A stretch of DNA of 64,000 nt from Flavobacterium akiainvivens (GCF_001278115.1 NZ_LIYD01000005.1:976924-1040923), one strand, 5' to 3'. Numbered from the stretch's first letter, positions 48,581 through 58,152 are shown. Notes: generated by a model not told the origin, from the sequence alone. Program-made: numbers and translations.

Positions 48581-49684
48581 ATGAATAAGCGTTTAAAATT
48601 TCATGCAAAATCCCCGTTTTTTTCGACTGTAAAATCACGGGTAGACCAGTATTTTAAGCAAACGGGTAAACATATGCACGCCAGCAGCGCCATGTGGCTT
48701 AAGGCTGCATTCTTTCTTTTTGGCTTCCTGGGCTGTTACGCAATAATCATTTCAAATATCCTTCCGGCTTTAGCCATGCTGGGGCTTGCCGTTTTATTAG
48801 GTGCATTCAGCGCTTTCGTAGGCTTCAATGTATGCCATGATGCCATACACGGCTCTTTTTCCGACAACAGGCATATTAATAAAGCCCTTAGTATGGTTTT
48901 TAATCTTTTAGGGGCCAGCCCTTATATATGGAATATTTCGCACAACGGCGTACACCATACCTTTACCAATATACCCGGCCATGACGAAGACCTTGTTGTA
49001 GCCCCCGGATTGATACGGATTGAGCAGGATGACCCCAAACGAAAAATACAGCGCTACCAGCATTGGTATGCTTTCCCACTGTATGGCCTGGCAAGCATTT
49101 CATGGGCATTCCGTAAAGATTTCCTCAAAATGTCACAAACAAAAATTGGGCAGGTAACGTTAAAGCATCCTAAGAAAGAATATTTTAATCTTTTTGCTTC
49201 AAAGGCCTTATACTATTTCCTGTTTATTGCATTACCTTTGATAACTCTGGATATTACCTGGTGGCAGTTTTTAATAGGTTTCCTTGCAATGCACCTTGCG
49301 CAGGGATTTACCATGGGGCTGGTTTTCCAACTGGCGCACGTAGTAGAGGGAACCGATTTCCCCGCAGCAAGCCCAACTGGGACTATGGAGGAAGCGTGGG
49401 CAGAGCACCAGATGCGCACTACAGCCAATTTTTGTTCCCAAAACCGTATTGCAGCGTTCTTACTCGGAGGCCTTAACAGCCAAATTGAGCACCATCTCTT
49501 TCCTAAAATTTGCCACATACATTACCGTGCTATAGGAAAAATCGTAAAGCAGGCCGCAAAAGAATACCACCTCCCTTATATTGAAAGCCAAACTTTTGGC
49601 GCTGCATTACAATCGCATTACCGCGTGCTTAAAAAGTTTGCATTGGAAGCGAAAAGTGCAAAAGTACAGTACCAAGCATCTTAA
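48581..49684 (+). CDS. Membrane fatty-acid desaturase
   Basis: 367 residues with four to five membrane segments and the three His boxes of the front-end/acyl-lipid desaturase group: HDAIH, HNGVHH, and QIEHH near the C-terminus. The diiron enzyme adds a double bond to acyl chains and so keeps the membrane fluid. No cytochrome b5 domain is fused. A proton antiporter gene follows after 16 bases, so the two probably make an operon for membrane or ion stress. Confidence 0.92.
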   Translation: MNKRLKFHAKSPFFSTVKSRVDQYFKQTGKHMHASSAMWLKAAFFLFGFLGCYAIIISNILPALAMLGLAVLLGAFSAFVGFNVCHDAIHGSFSDNRHINKALSMVFNLLGASPYIWNISHNGVHHTFTNIPGHDEDLVVAPGLIRIEQDDPKRKIQRYQHWYAFPLYGLASISWAFRKDFLKMSQTKIGQVTLKHPKKEYFNLFASKALYYFLFIALPLITLDITWWQFLIGFLAMHLAQGFTMGLVFQLAHVVEGTDFPAASPTGTMEEAWAEHQMRTTANFCSQNRIAAFLLGGLNSQIEHHLFPKICHIHYRAIGKIVKQAAKEYHLPYIESQTFGAALQSHYRVLKKFALEAKSAKVQYQAS

Positions 49685-49700
49685 GCAGATAAAAAAAACA

Positions 49701-50933
49701 ATGGATCTACTACAACTAATAACCCTGCTTTTACTTGTAAGTGCGGGGATTTCCTATATTAACCAGCGCTTTATAAAGTTGCCGGGGACTATAGGCGTTG
49801 TAGCAATCTCTGTAGTAGTTTCTGTTATTATAGTAATTATTGGAAAGACAAATAACGATCTCGCAGCTAAAATAAAAGAAGCTTCCGACAGTATGGATTT
49901 TTCCAGGATATTACTTGATGTAATGCTTGGTTTCCTGCTTTTTGCCAGCGCATTACATTTCGATTACCAAAAACTACGCAAACAACGATGGACTGTTTTT
50001 GTATTAAGCACCCTGGGGGTACTGCTTTCCACACTCCTGTTCGGCCTATTGCTTTACTACTTTACAGGCCTTTTTAATATTAATATTCCGCTGATGTACT
50101 GTTTCATTTTTGGTGCATTGATATCACCAACAGACCCAATAGCCGTGGGTTCTATTTTAAAACACTCTAAAATATCGGAAAAGCTCTCTACGGTTATTGC
50201 AGGGGAATCCCTGTTCAATGATGCCGTTGGATTACTTGTATTTGTGCTCCTGCTGGAGCTGGTGCAGCAACCTGATACTGCTATCAGTTTTAACACTGTA
50301 GCAAGCCTGCTTTTACATGAGGTGCTGGGAGGGATACTTATTGGCCTTGCCACTGGATACGTAGGATATAAACTGATTAAATCCATCAAGGATTTTCAGA
50401 CTATACTGCTTATATCCATAGCGTTGGTTTTGGAAATTTCACTTTTGGCAGGTTATTTTCACGCTTCCGTACCGCTTGCAGCGGTAACAGCAGGTTTGAT
50501 TATAGGCAACAACAGTTTCCATGAAGATAAGGTGTCTGACGATTTCCTACTCAGGATATGGAAACTTATAGATGAAGTGCTTAATACTATCCTTTTTGCC
50601 ATGATAGGGCTACAAATGGTTGCCATGCCCTTTTTAAGGGAATACTGGCTGCTAAGCTTATCTGCAATTGTAATAATACTTGTGGCAAGGATTATAAGCA
50701 TATCATTGCCTGCATTATTTTTACTCGGAAAAATCAATTTCAACAATTTATTTATACTCAGCTGGGCCGGATTGCGCGGTGGTATTTCCATAGCAATGGC
50801 GTTATCATTACCCGATTCGCCCTATAAAGAAGGCATACTTTCAGGTTGCTACTTTATAGTATTGTTTTCGATAATTATACAAGGGTTATCTCTAAACAGG
50901 CTGATAGGCGTTTTAAAAAGCCGTGAAGACTGA
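49701..50933 (+). CDS. Cation:proton antiporter (CPA1 type)
   Basis: About 410 residues from the ATG at 49701; the frame is open 120 bases further into the desaturase gene, but that part is not hydrophobic. About 12 membrane segments are seen, with FIFGALISPTDPIAVGSIL, the family core FNDAVGLLVFVLLLELVQQP and an ALISPTDP-type unwound helix with Asp pair. It exchanges Na+ or K+ for H+ at the inner membrane. There is no long C-terminal regulatory domain, unlike many NhaP proteins. Confidence 0.92.
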   Translation: MDLLQLITLLLLVSAGISYINQRFIKLPGTIGVVAISVVVSVIIVIIGKTNNDLAAKIKEASDSMDFSRILLDVMLGFLLFASALHFDYQKLRKQRWTVFVLSTLGVLLSTLLFGLLLYYFTGLFNINIPLMYCFIFGALISPTDPIAVGSILKHSKISEKLSTVIAGESLFNDAVGLLVFVLLLELVQQPDTAISFNTVASLLLHEVLGGILIGLATGYVGYKLIKSIKDFQTILLISIALVLEISLLAGYFHASVPLAAVTAGLIIGNNSFHEDKVSDDFLLRIWKLIDEVLNTILFAMIGLQMVAMPFLREYWLLSLSAIVIILVARIISISLPALFLLGKINFNNLFILSWAGLRGGISIAMALSLPDSPYKEGILSGCYFIVLFSIIIQGLSLNRLIGVLKSRED

Positions 50934-50954
50934 CTCGCACTCCTACCAGTGTTT

Positions 50955-51242
50955 TTAATTGCCTAATAAAGAATTGTCTACATTCTGAATCATCTTGTCA
51001 AAATCGGACAATACCTTCAACCGGGCATTGTCATCTTTTATGTTTTTAATGTATTTATCGCTGTTATAATTCCAAAGGTACATATCGTCTTCTAAGGCAT
51101 ATTTATCATTTGGCGACATAGGAAGGCGACATATCTCATTATAGATATTGTTACGTAATTTCGTTAAAACAACAGGGTCTTTAGCCTGAAAAAAATCACC
51201 GATCATTTTTTTCAACTGCTCCCTCTTTTCTGATTTCTTCAT
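50955..51242 (-). CDS. Small helical protein of unknown function
   Basis: 95 residues, strongly charged and helical (KKSEKREQLKKMIGDFFQAK; YALEDDMYLWNYNSDKYIKN). Convergent with the antiporter gene, 21 bases apart. Not recognised. A long perfect inverted repeat stands just upstream of its start. Confidence 0.65.
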   Translation of the reverse strand: MKKSEKREQLKKMIGDFFQAKDPVVLTKLRNNIYNEICRLPMSPNDKYALEDDMYLWNYNSDKYIKNIKDDNARLKVLSDFDKMIQNVDNSLLGN

Positions 51243-51313
51243 GGTAATGTAAATTAAACTTCTTACGGGTAACTATTTAGTGAACTTCGACAAACCGTAT
51301 ATTAATGATTATT

Positions 51314-51365
51314 CAAAAGGTATACTGTCCATTTTTAAAATATAAAATGGACAGTATACCTTTTG
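51314..51365. repeat. 22-bp perfect inverted repeat (hairpin)
   Basis: Arms at 51314-51335 and 51344-51365 are perfect complements, with an 8-base AT loop. The stem is long but not GC-rich, and the tail is not a clean T-run, so it is not a standard terminator. It lies between two minus-strand genes. Confidence 0.8.
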
Positions 51366-51395
51366 CTTTAATTCTTTAGGGCCAAAGCTGAAAGG

Positions 51396-51506
51396 TTAGT
51401 CCACATTTTTGGCGCTTTTTTTATCCCTTTTGGCTTCTTTCTTTTCCTTGGCTGTTTTCAGCGGTGCTTTTTTAGCCCCCTTTTTGGAATCTTGACTTTT
51501 TGACAT
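51396..51506 (-). CDS. Very small Lys-rich protein (36 residues)
   Basis: Frame from ATG at 51506 to TAA at 51396. The product is MSKSQDSKKGAKKAPLKTAK then EKKEAKRDKKSAKNVD: almost half Lys. Similar tiny basic proteins are, to my knowledge, widespread in Bacteroidota, which with the full frame supports it as a gene. It lies near a ferritin-like stress protein gene. It may bind nucleic acid; that is a guess. Confidence 0.6.
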   Translation of the reverse strand: MSKSQDSKKGAKKAPLKTAKEKKEAKRDKKSAKNVD

Positions 51507-51614
51507 AATACTGATAATTAATATTTTAAAGATGAAAGGTCGCCTTTAAAAAACGTAATATTGCCAATGTTGTGCCAAATTAAATTATCGATTTTTAAAC
51601 GTGATTTTTAACTA

Positions 51615-51641
51615 CAAAAAGCACCTCCGCAGGGAAGTGCT
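51615..51641 (-). terminator. Terminator of the ferritin-like gene
   Basis: AGCACCTCC / GGAAGTGCT stem (51620-51641, one G-T pair), followed on the minus strand by TTTTTG. Confidence 0.7.
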
Positions 51642-51675
51642 CCTATAAATTAATTGGGTTAAGTAGGAATGAAAC

Positions 51676-52302
51676 TTATTCTACTGCCGTATCGTTTGAT
51701 TCCCCTTCAGTTGCATCTTCGTCCGCAGCGTCAAAATTGATCGAATTGTAGGCTGCTTCTGTAAGGGTTTTGTCGGCTTCTTTTTCTTCTGCAAGGGTTT
51801 CAGCCAAAATGTCTGCCACTTCATCCTCGCCAAGGGTTTTGGCAAAGGCTACAAGTGTACCGTAAGTGGCAATTTCATAGTGCTCTACTTTTTGTGACGC
51901 GGCTATGATACCGGCATCACGAACCGGGCCCTGCTCGGTGCTCTCCATTATATCCTGGGCTTCTTTAATAAGGCCATCCATAGCCTCGCATTTTTTGGCA
52001 ACCGCTTTTTCGTCTATAAGTTCAAATACCCTTTCAAGGCGCTGCACCTGCTGCTCTGTTACCGCAGTATGTTCTTCAATGGCCTGTACCAAAGCTTCGG
52101 TAGTAGCATTTTTGGCCATTTTAGGCAATGCTTTAGTAAGGGCTTTCTCTGCCCAGTAAATGTCTTTAAGGCTGTCAACAAACAATTCGTGCAGGCCTTC
52201 AGCAGCATTAGTTTTTGCTTTAACCGTTCCCCTGGTGCTGTTCTTTGAAAGGGCCGGTTTTGAAGCAGTAGCTGCTTTAGTTGTATCAGATGATGTTTTC
52301 AT
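51676..52302 (-). CDS. Ferritin-like DUF892 (YciE/YciF) protein
   Basis: 208 residues. The core (about 37-195) is a four-helix ferritin-like bundle with LHELFVDSLKDIYWAEKALT, EEHTAVTEQQVQRLERVFEL and SQKVEHYEIATYGTLVAFAK, whose Glu and His can hold two iron atoms. An N-terminal Ser/Thr/Lys-rich tail of 35 residues and an acidic C-terminal end are additions to the usual 160. Family members are induced by osmotic and general stress. No partner YciE/G gene is adjacent. Confidence 0.9.
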   Translation of the reverse strand: MKTSSDTTKAATASKPALSKNSTRGTVKAKTNAAEGLHELFVDSLKDIYWAEKALTKALPKMAKNATTEALVQAIEEHTAVTEQQVQRLERVFELIDEKAVAKKCEAMDGLIKEAQDIMESTEQGPVRDAGIIAASQKVEHYEIATYGTLVAFAKTLGEDEVADILAETLAEEKEADKTLTEAAYNSINFDAADEDATEGESNDTAVE

Positions 52303-52416
52303 AAAGTATTGGTATTATTTTAATTAAGGCAAATGTCATCTATCCATTGCAGCTTATTGCCAATACTCTCACAAATAAAAATAATTTAAGAAAACATTGT
52401 ACGTTGGTAATTGCTA

Positions 52417-54660
52417 ATGGTGCAATTTTACAGGCGTTATTTAAACCCACATGCCATTATGAATACCATTACGCCTTGGGGCCTTACGGCCGGTCAGGAT
52501 ATCAGAGCCAGTAAGATCCTCGCCACATTGCAATTCGACCACTATGCATTTACCTTACACAACACCGGCGATTCGCTATGGATAGTGGCAAATTGGCCTA
52601 CCGGGCAACGGATAGCTTTCAGGGCTGCATTTGCCATGAATGATAATTTTGAAATTGTGACATTATCTAATAATGGCAGCAGTTTAGAGATACAACTAAG
52701 AACACGCCTTGGGCACTATAAGGTCAGCCTTTTATTTCCTGACTTGGAAGAGCCTATGTTCAGGTACACCACATTTTTTACAGCTGCTGCTGATATACTG
52801 ATACCGTATTGGCCACGTGATATAATGCCACTTACAAAAGATGGCGATGTGCTTAATGCTTCAGCCACGATACACATGCACCAGGTGGGTACGCGCAGTG
52901 GCGCACTGTATTTCAGTACAACAAAGCCCCGGTATGGCTCGGTTTTCTATTTCCAGAACCTCACCGATATTTCTGCGTTTTGCGAAGCCACAGAAACATC
53001 TTTAAGTGAAACCGTGGGCGGTAATTGGCCCGAACTTGGCTTCCAGATTCCTCATGTTGTCAATAAGCCACTACCGGGTGGTAAAGAATATATTATATCA
53101 GATGCTTTTGTACTGTTAAGCGAAGAAATACCCGAAACGGCAACTGCGATTACGCAAGGTTACCTCAATGCGTTATCTGTTGTGTATAAAGCACTCCCGA
53201 AACCGGAGCCTGTATATCACCACTGGCCGGATACCGTGCGCAGGGGCCTGCACGACCTGTGCAATAATAAAGGTTGCTGGACACATTCTAAAGGTGTCTC
53301 ATACCTTAATGCCTATGTATGCGATTACCAGACACCGGCTGAACTTATGGTGCAGCTTGCGGTACTGTTACCCCTTACGGAATACCTGGAATGGGAAGGG
53401 GAAAAAAATATTGTAAGCGAAGAACTACGTAAAGGCCTGCCTGCATTTTATGATGACAAAATAAACACTATGGTGCGCTGGCTACCCACACTGGTGGACA
53501 GGCTTGACAGATCTGAAGAACAGAAAAAAGAGATGGTCATGGACTCCTGGTACCTGCACCACCCGCTTATGAACCTTTGCCGCCTTGCCCTGAAAAAAGA
53601 TGCGCTGGCAGAAGAACTACTTATGAAATCTATAGATTATGCTATTAAAATTGCACATCACTTTAATTATGAGTGGCCGGTGTTCTACCGTATGGATACC
53701 CTTGAGGTCATAAAAAAAGAAACCGTTCCCGGCCATGGGGGTGAAACTGATGTGCCGGGTTCTTATGCGCACCTTATGTTACAGGTGTGGAAACTTACAG
53801 GCGATAAAAAATACTTTACAGAGGCAAAAAATGCTTTTAAGAAGCTTGACAGCTGCGGCTTTGATATATTTTACCAGGCCAATAACACCGCATTTGCCGC
53901 CGGGGCATTGCTTGAAATGTTTAAGGAAACGAATGATGAGTTTTACCTAAACCTGAGCTATTGCTGTATTGCAGGTATCTTTAAGAACGCTCATATCTGG
54001 GATTGCAATTATGGCAACGCTGTACATTATCCTAATTTTTTCGCGATATTCCCGCTGAATAACGCGCCTTATACGGCGGCCTATGAAGAACTGGAAGTGT
54101 ATGCAGCTTTTCATCATTATCTTCTTATTGCAGGCGACGTAAATATATTGCCTTCGGTACGTATGCTACTCTCGGAGTTTATGAAATATGCCCTGAGCCG
54201 ACTGGCATATTACTACCCGTCACTTCTGCCAAAAGACATCATATCTGACATCGTTAAGACAGGCGAGGTGAACCCCAATTTATGGATGCCGTTGGAGGAT
54301 TTACAGGACGGATGGCTAAAAAGCGGAATTGTGGGGCAGGAAGTATATGGTGCCGGCCTTGCCTTTGGTATTGTACCGCGGCAATACCACAAAGTTAAAG
54401 GCGAAGCTTTCCTTATATTTTCCGATTACCCTATCCTTAAATTCAGTAACCGCAAAGGTAAGCCCATCAGTGTCAGGCTGGGTGGTGATGCTGCACTTAC
54501 CTGCAATGTAAGAATACTATTAAAGGGGGCGCCCAAAGAAATATTTAAAGCATTTATTGGAAAGGATGAATTGCAACCTAAACAGGCTAATAAGGAATCC
54601 ATTAATTATCAGGTACCCGGAAATGCTATTGTGTCTATAACCTACGCCAGAACCATTTAA
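52417..54660 (+). CDS. Large soluble protein, glycan-enzyme-like helical barrel suspected
   Basis: About 747 residues; starts at 52417 and 52459 are both possible. No signal peptide. The first 250 residues are beta-rich; the middle (about 280-600) is a chain of paired helices with conserved aromatic and acidic residues (DSWYLHHPLMNLCRLALKKD; VPGSYAHLMLQVWKLTGDKK), the look of an (alpha/alpha)6 barrel as in glycoside hydrolases and lyases; the end is a beta domain. I do not recognise a family and cannot name a substrate. It lies between the ferritin-like gene and the stressosome operon. Confidence 0.7.
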   Translation: MVQFYRRYLNPHAIMNTITPWGLTAGQDIRASKILATLQFDHYAFTLHNTGDSLWIVANWPTGQRIAFRAAFAMNDNFEIVTLSNNGSSLEIQLRTRLGHYKVSLLFPDLEEPMFRYTTFFTAAADILIPYWPRDIMPLTKDGDVLNASATIHMHQVGTRSGALYFSTTKPRYGSVFYFQNLTDISAFCEATETSLSETVGGNWPELGFQIPHVVNKPLPGGKEYIISDAFVLLSEEIPETATAITQGYLNALSVVYKALPKPEPVYHHWPDTVRRGLHDLCNNKGCWTHSKGVSYLNAYVCDYQTPAELMVQLAVLLPLTEYLEWEGEKNIVSEELRKGLPAFYDDKINTMVRWLPTLVDRLDRSEEQKKEMVMDSWYLHHPLMNLCRLALKKDALAEELLMKSIDYAIKIAHHFNYEWPVFYRMDTLEVIKKETVPGHGGETDVPGSYAHLMLQVWKLTGDKKYFTEAKNAFKKLDSCGFDIFYQANNTAFAAGALLEMFKETNDEFYLNLSYCCIAGIFKNAHIWDCNYGNAVHYPNFFAIFPLNNAPYTAAYEELEVYAAFHHYLLIAGDVNILPSVRMLLSEFMKYALSRLAYYYPSLLPKDIISDIVKTGEVNPNLWMPLEDLQDGWLKSGIVGQEVYGAGLAFGIVPRQYHKVKGEAFLIFSDYPILKFSNRKGKPISVRLGGDAALTCNVRILLKGAPKEIFKAFIGKDELQPKQANKESINYQVPGNAIVSITYARTI

Positions 54661-54734
54661 TAAGCCTCCATACCGCCTGTTCCTTAGGTCTCTTATATGA
54701 AACCCTGATGTTATTTACCTACCCGGACGCTTAT

Positions 54735-56348
54735 TTATGCAGGAAGATAAATCGAAATAGTAGTGCCTGAACCCGGCTCGCTTTCAATTTCCATATAGCC
54801 ATTATGATTTTCAGCAATCTTTTTACAGAGTGCTAAACCTATGCCGGTGCCTTCATATTCATTTTGTGGGTGCAGCCTTTTAAAAATAATAAAAATCTTA
54901 CTGATGTGCTGGGCATCTATTCCAATACCGTTATCTGCAACCGATATTTTATTGTAATCACCCTCTTTATGAGTGCCATCGGCAACAGTTACATAGTGCG
55001 ATGTTATTGTAATTAGAGGTTTTTTCTCCGTAAACTTTAGCGAATTGCCTATCACATTATAAAACAACTGGCTTATCTGCACCGGTATGCCATTTATTAC
55101 AGGGAGGCTGTCTATAATTAATTCAGCCTGCTTTTCTTTTATCAGGAACTCAAAATCACTAACCACATCTTTTAATACATCATCCAAGCTTATGGTGGTA
55201 AACTTTCCGGACTCTACCCCCAGTTTTGAATAGTTAAGCACATCTTTAATGAGCCGCGACATGCGTTCGGCAGAAGCATTTATTTTAGGGAAGTACAGCT
55301 TTTCACGCTCTTCCGTTGTAAGGCTGCGTTCTGCTAATGACGTAAAATTGCGGATTTTCCTTAGGGGTTCCTGTAAATCATGGCTTGCAATGTAGGCAAA
55401 CTGTTCCAGTTCCGTGTTTTTTGCAGATAATTCGTTATTAATAGATTTAAGGCTTTGCTGTGTTTCCTTAAGTTCTTTATTGTCTTTGAGCGTTTCTTCT
55501 ATCAGCTTTTGGGCATTAATATCAACCATAGATATTATATAGCCAAATACTTCATCATTTTCATCCTTATTGGGCATTATGGAAATCATGTGCCACACAT
55601 AGGCACTATTAATGTGCAGGCGGGCCTGGCCTGTAAATGGCGATTTCTTCTTTCGGGCAATGTCCCAACCCTTACTTATTGCAGGGCTATCTTCGATATG
55701 CAACATTATATCTAATGAAACCGCCGAAAAAGTAGTAAACTGGTTTCCGAACAGTTCTAATAATCTTCTGTTTGCAAGCGTAATTTTGCCTGAGTTAGCA
55801 ACCGAAAAAACTATCATGGGCAAGGTATCGGTAAGCTGCCTGTAATTACGCTCGCTTTCGCTGAGTTTTTCAGACAACTCTATAAGCTGTATGTTTCTTT
55901 TTCGCAATTCATCGTACGGTGACAGGGGTTGTTCCTTTTGAAAATATTCAATAAACGACGTTATTCGCAAGGGTGAAATTATACCTGAATAAGGAATGGG
56001 TAACGTAAGCTTTATTTCATATACGCCGTTGCTAAATTGTAAATCAATACTTTTAGAGATGCGCCCGGCATAAGCATAAGCCTCAGGGTTACATTCTGCA
56101 AGGTTTACATCATCATAAATGATGGCATTTATTTCTTTTTTACCACCGCTTAAAGACCCAATGCCCAGTACAAGCCTGGAGTTTTGCCCATAGGTTATGG
56201 CACAGCGCGCTATTTCCGACAAAGCAGTTGCAAACCGGGTTTGCGCCGATACTATCAATCCGCAAAGTTCTGCCAGCTTCATGGCCCGTTTATGAGCCAG
56301 GATCAGGTCCATTTCATTATCAAGGCGTATGCGGATGATTTCTTTCAT
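54735..56348 (-). CDS. PAS histidine kinase with N-terminal degenerate RsbT-like domain
   Basis: 537 residues, cytoplasmic. Residues 1-130 resemble RsbT: MKEIIRIRLDNEMDLILAHK, then FATALSEIARCAITYG where RsbT has SELARN; the N-box Asn is Cys49 here, so ATP turnover there is doubtful. A PAS domain (about 165-290), a short coiled coil, the H-box FAYIASHDLQEPLRKIRNFT and a full HATPase (NVIGNSLKF, DNGIGID, GTGIGLALCKK) follow. It is the last gene of the stressosome operon, 2 bases after the phosphatase gene. No receiver or regulator is encoded next to it, so its target is unknown. Confidence 0.88.
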   Translation of the reverse strand: MKEIIRIRLDNEMDLILAHKRAMKLAELCGLIVSAQTRFATALSEIARCAITYGQNSRLVLGIGSLSGGKKEINAIIYDDVNLAECNPEAYAYAGRISKSIDLQFSNGVYEIKLTLPIPYSGIISPLRITSFIEYFQKEQPLSPYDELRKRNIQLIELSEKLSESERNYRQLTDTLPMIVFSVANSGKITLANRRLLELFGNQFTTFSAVSLDIMLHIEDSPAISKGWDIARKKKSPFTGQARLHINSAYVWHMISIMPNKDENDEVFGYIISMVDINAQKLIEETLKDNKELKETQQSLKSINNELSAKNTELEQFAYIASHDLQEPLRKIRNFTSLAERSLTTEEREKLYFPKINASAERMSRLIKDVLNYSKLGVESGKFTTISLDDVLKDVVSDFEFLIKEKQAELIIDSLPVINGIPVQISQLFYNVIGNSLKFTEKKPLITITSHYVTVADGTHKEGDYNKISVADNGIGIDAQHISKIFIIFKRLHPQNEYEGTGIGLALCKKIAENHNGYMEIESEPGSGTTISIYLPA

Positions 56349-56350
56349 AA

Positions 56351-57367
56351 CTATAAATTAATTTTTGCGGCAAACACGGTCATATCGTCATTATGGCGGG
56401 CATTATCTTTATAAAGAGCTGCCGAAATTACATTAGGCTCATATTTCAATATACCCGGTAATTCTGAAAGATTCCACCGTGCCCTGAGCCCATCAGAATG
56501 CATAATAAGCGTCTGGTATTTTTCAAACTCCATAACAGAATCATTTAATGTGCGCGGAATATTATGCCCTACAATACCGTTATATGGCGTATAGTTTTTA
56601 GGGACAAGCCCTGTATACAAGCTGGTAGAAATGTTTCCTATCCCACACATATACCATTTTTGGGCAGTATAATCAAGATAGGCAATTGTTGCTACAAGCC
56701 CCCTTGTTTTTTTTACGTTTTCATGTATGTACCTGAGCACTTCAACAGGGCTGGTTGCCCTGCAGGATGTAAAGGAGGCTATAGCCTCAGTAACTGCTTC
56801 GTGGGCATTAATACCATGTCCAAGGCCATCGCCCATAAAAAATTGTATTCCGTTACCAAGCTTTTTCATGCTATAGCCATCACCGCAAACCGTTTCTCCC
56901 GGTGCGCAAACCTGCACCGCCCCAAAAAAGATATTACTTTGTCTTATTACAGCATCCGGTTCTTTTTGATAGATTTTACTGTACACAACTGTACCCGAGT
57001 CCGGTACGGTAAAAATTGAAGAGCGACTGCTCAAGCGCTCTATAGCGCCAAGCCCCTGCCCCAAAGTATCTGAAGACGAGATGCCGTCCTGCATCATCCT
57101 TGAAAGGTTGCGTATGCCTTTGCCTTTATCCAAACAATAGATTTCGAGAAAAGTGCCTTTATCATCGTTTGCAACGCGGTACAGCAGCTCACCCGTTTCG
57201 GCAAATTTTATAAGGTTAGAAGTAAGCTCCGAAACTATAATATCTATTTCCCCAACTTTCTGCGGACTAAAGCCGGCAGCGGTAACAAGGTTATGTATTT
57301 CACGTTTTATAAAAGAGACGTAGCTTCTGTCATCTATTTTATAAGTAAAGAAAACGATATTATCCAT
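56351..57367 (-). CDS. SpoIIE-family phosphatase with N-terminal GHKL domain
   Basis: 338 residues. The first 130 are an anti-sigma-factor-type ATPase (GEIDIIVSELTSNLIKFAET with intact N-box; DKGKGIRNL; LGQGLGAIERL). Residues about 145-338 are a PP2C/SpoIIE domain with metal motifs VCGDGYS, FMGDGLGHG, MHSDGL and HNDDMTV. It corresponds to RsbX, which resets the stressosome by dephosphorylating RsbR and RsbS, but with an added kinase-like domain. Its start overlaps the rsbT end by 8 bases and the next gene follows after 2 bases. Confidence 0.9.
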   Translation of the reverse strand: MDNIVFFTYKIDDRSYVSFIKREIHNLVTAAGFSPQKVGEIDIIVSELTSNLIKFAETGELLYRVANDDKGTFLEIYCLDKGKGIRNLSRMMQDGISSSDTLGQGLGAIERLSSRSSIFTVPDSGTVVYSKIYQKEPDAVIRQSNIFFGAVQVCAPGETVCGDGYSMKKLGNGIQFFMGDGLGHGINAHEAVTEAIASFTSCRATSPVEVLRYIHENVKKTRGLVATIAYLDYTAQKWYMCGIGNISTSLYTGLVPKNYTPYNGIVGHNIPRTLNDSVMEFEKYQTLIMHSDGLRARWNLSELPGILKYEPNVISAALYKDNARHNDDMTVFAAKINL

Positions 57368-57773
57368 TTTTCCATTTTATTATGGTAACCGTAGTTCCCA
57401 TTCCAACCGTAGATTGTATATCGAATTCATTTACCAGCCTTTTGGTTCCGGGCAGGCCGAGCCCCAGGCTTTTACCGGTACTGTAACCGTCTTTCATCGC
57501 GAGTGACACATCGGCAATACCGGGTCCTTTATCCGCAAAAATAAGGCGTATGCCATTCTCCCTGCCATTATTTACAGACTCAATAATTACCATGCCTCCA
57601 CCGCCATATTTAAGCAGGTTACGTACCAGTTCGCTGGCTGCCGTTATAAGCTTTGTCTGGTTCAATATGCCCATGCCTATCTTTACCGCAGCCTCTTTTA
57701 CCTTATTGCGGAACGGGACTACGTCCTGCTCTTTGACTATAATAAAGTCTTCTTTACTCAGTATCGTTGTCAT
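57360..57773 (-). CDS. rsbT: RsbT-type serine/threonine kinase
   Basis: About 137 residues from the ATG at 57773 (MTTILSKED); ATG at 57779 is also possible. Full GHKL motifs: ASELVRNLLKYGGGG (N-box intact), FADKGPGIADV, DGYSTGKSLGLGLPGTKRLV and GMGTTVTIIKW, as in RsbT. In the stressosome it phosphorylates RsbR and RsbS and then leaves the complex to act on its output partner. Its start lies inside the rsbS 3' end. Confidence 0.93.
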   Translation of the reverse strand: MTTILSKEDFIIVKEQDVVPFRNKVKEAAVKIGMGILNQTKLITAASELVRNLLKYGGGGMVIIESVNNGRENGIRLIFADKGPGIADVSLAMKDGYSTGKSLGLGLPGTKRLVNEFDIQSTVGMGTTVTIIKWKNG

Positions 57774-58152
57774 AGTCATCGCTTTGGCCCTCACTTAATA
57801 AAATTTTAGAACGTAACAGTTCCATTCCTTTTTCAACATTAAGTGCAGTAGAAACCCCGGTAAGTGTAAGGCCGAGTTCAACCAAAGTCATGGCAACTGC
57901 AGGCTGCATACCCACAATTACTGACTGAGCCCCCATAATCCTGGACATTATACCAATGTTACCCAAGATCCGGCCCATAAATGAATCTATAATAGAAACC
58001 GATGAAATATCGATTAATACTCCTTTAGAATTATGTTTTTTTACAGAATTTACAAGATCAGTTTCAAGGTTCTCTGCAAGCTGATCATATAAATCTACCT
58101 GAATGGTGACCAAAAGAAAATCACCCATCTTTAAAATAGGAATCCTTTCCAT
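57754..58152 (-). CDS. rsbS: Stressosome scaffold RsbS (STAS domain)
   Basis: 132 residues, a single STAS domain. The phosphorylated Ser is conserved in IIDSFMGR (Ser57, equal to Ser59 of B. subtilis RsbS), and the stretch VGMQPAVAMTLVELGLTLTG is nearly identical in character to known RsbS. It would form the stressosome core with RsbR. The 3' end overlaps the rsbT start (ATG ACA inside codons near the stop) and it starts 4 bases after rsbR. Confidence 0.95.
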   Translation of the reverse strand: MERIPILKMGDFLLVTIQVDLYDQLAENLETDLVNSVKKHNSKGVLIDISSVSIIDSFMGRILGNIGIMSRIMGAQSVIVGMQPAVAMTLVELGLTLTGVSTALNVEKGMELLRSKILLSEGQSDDYDNDTE

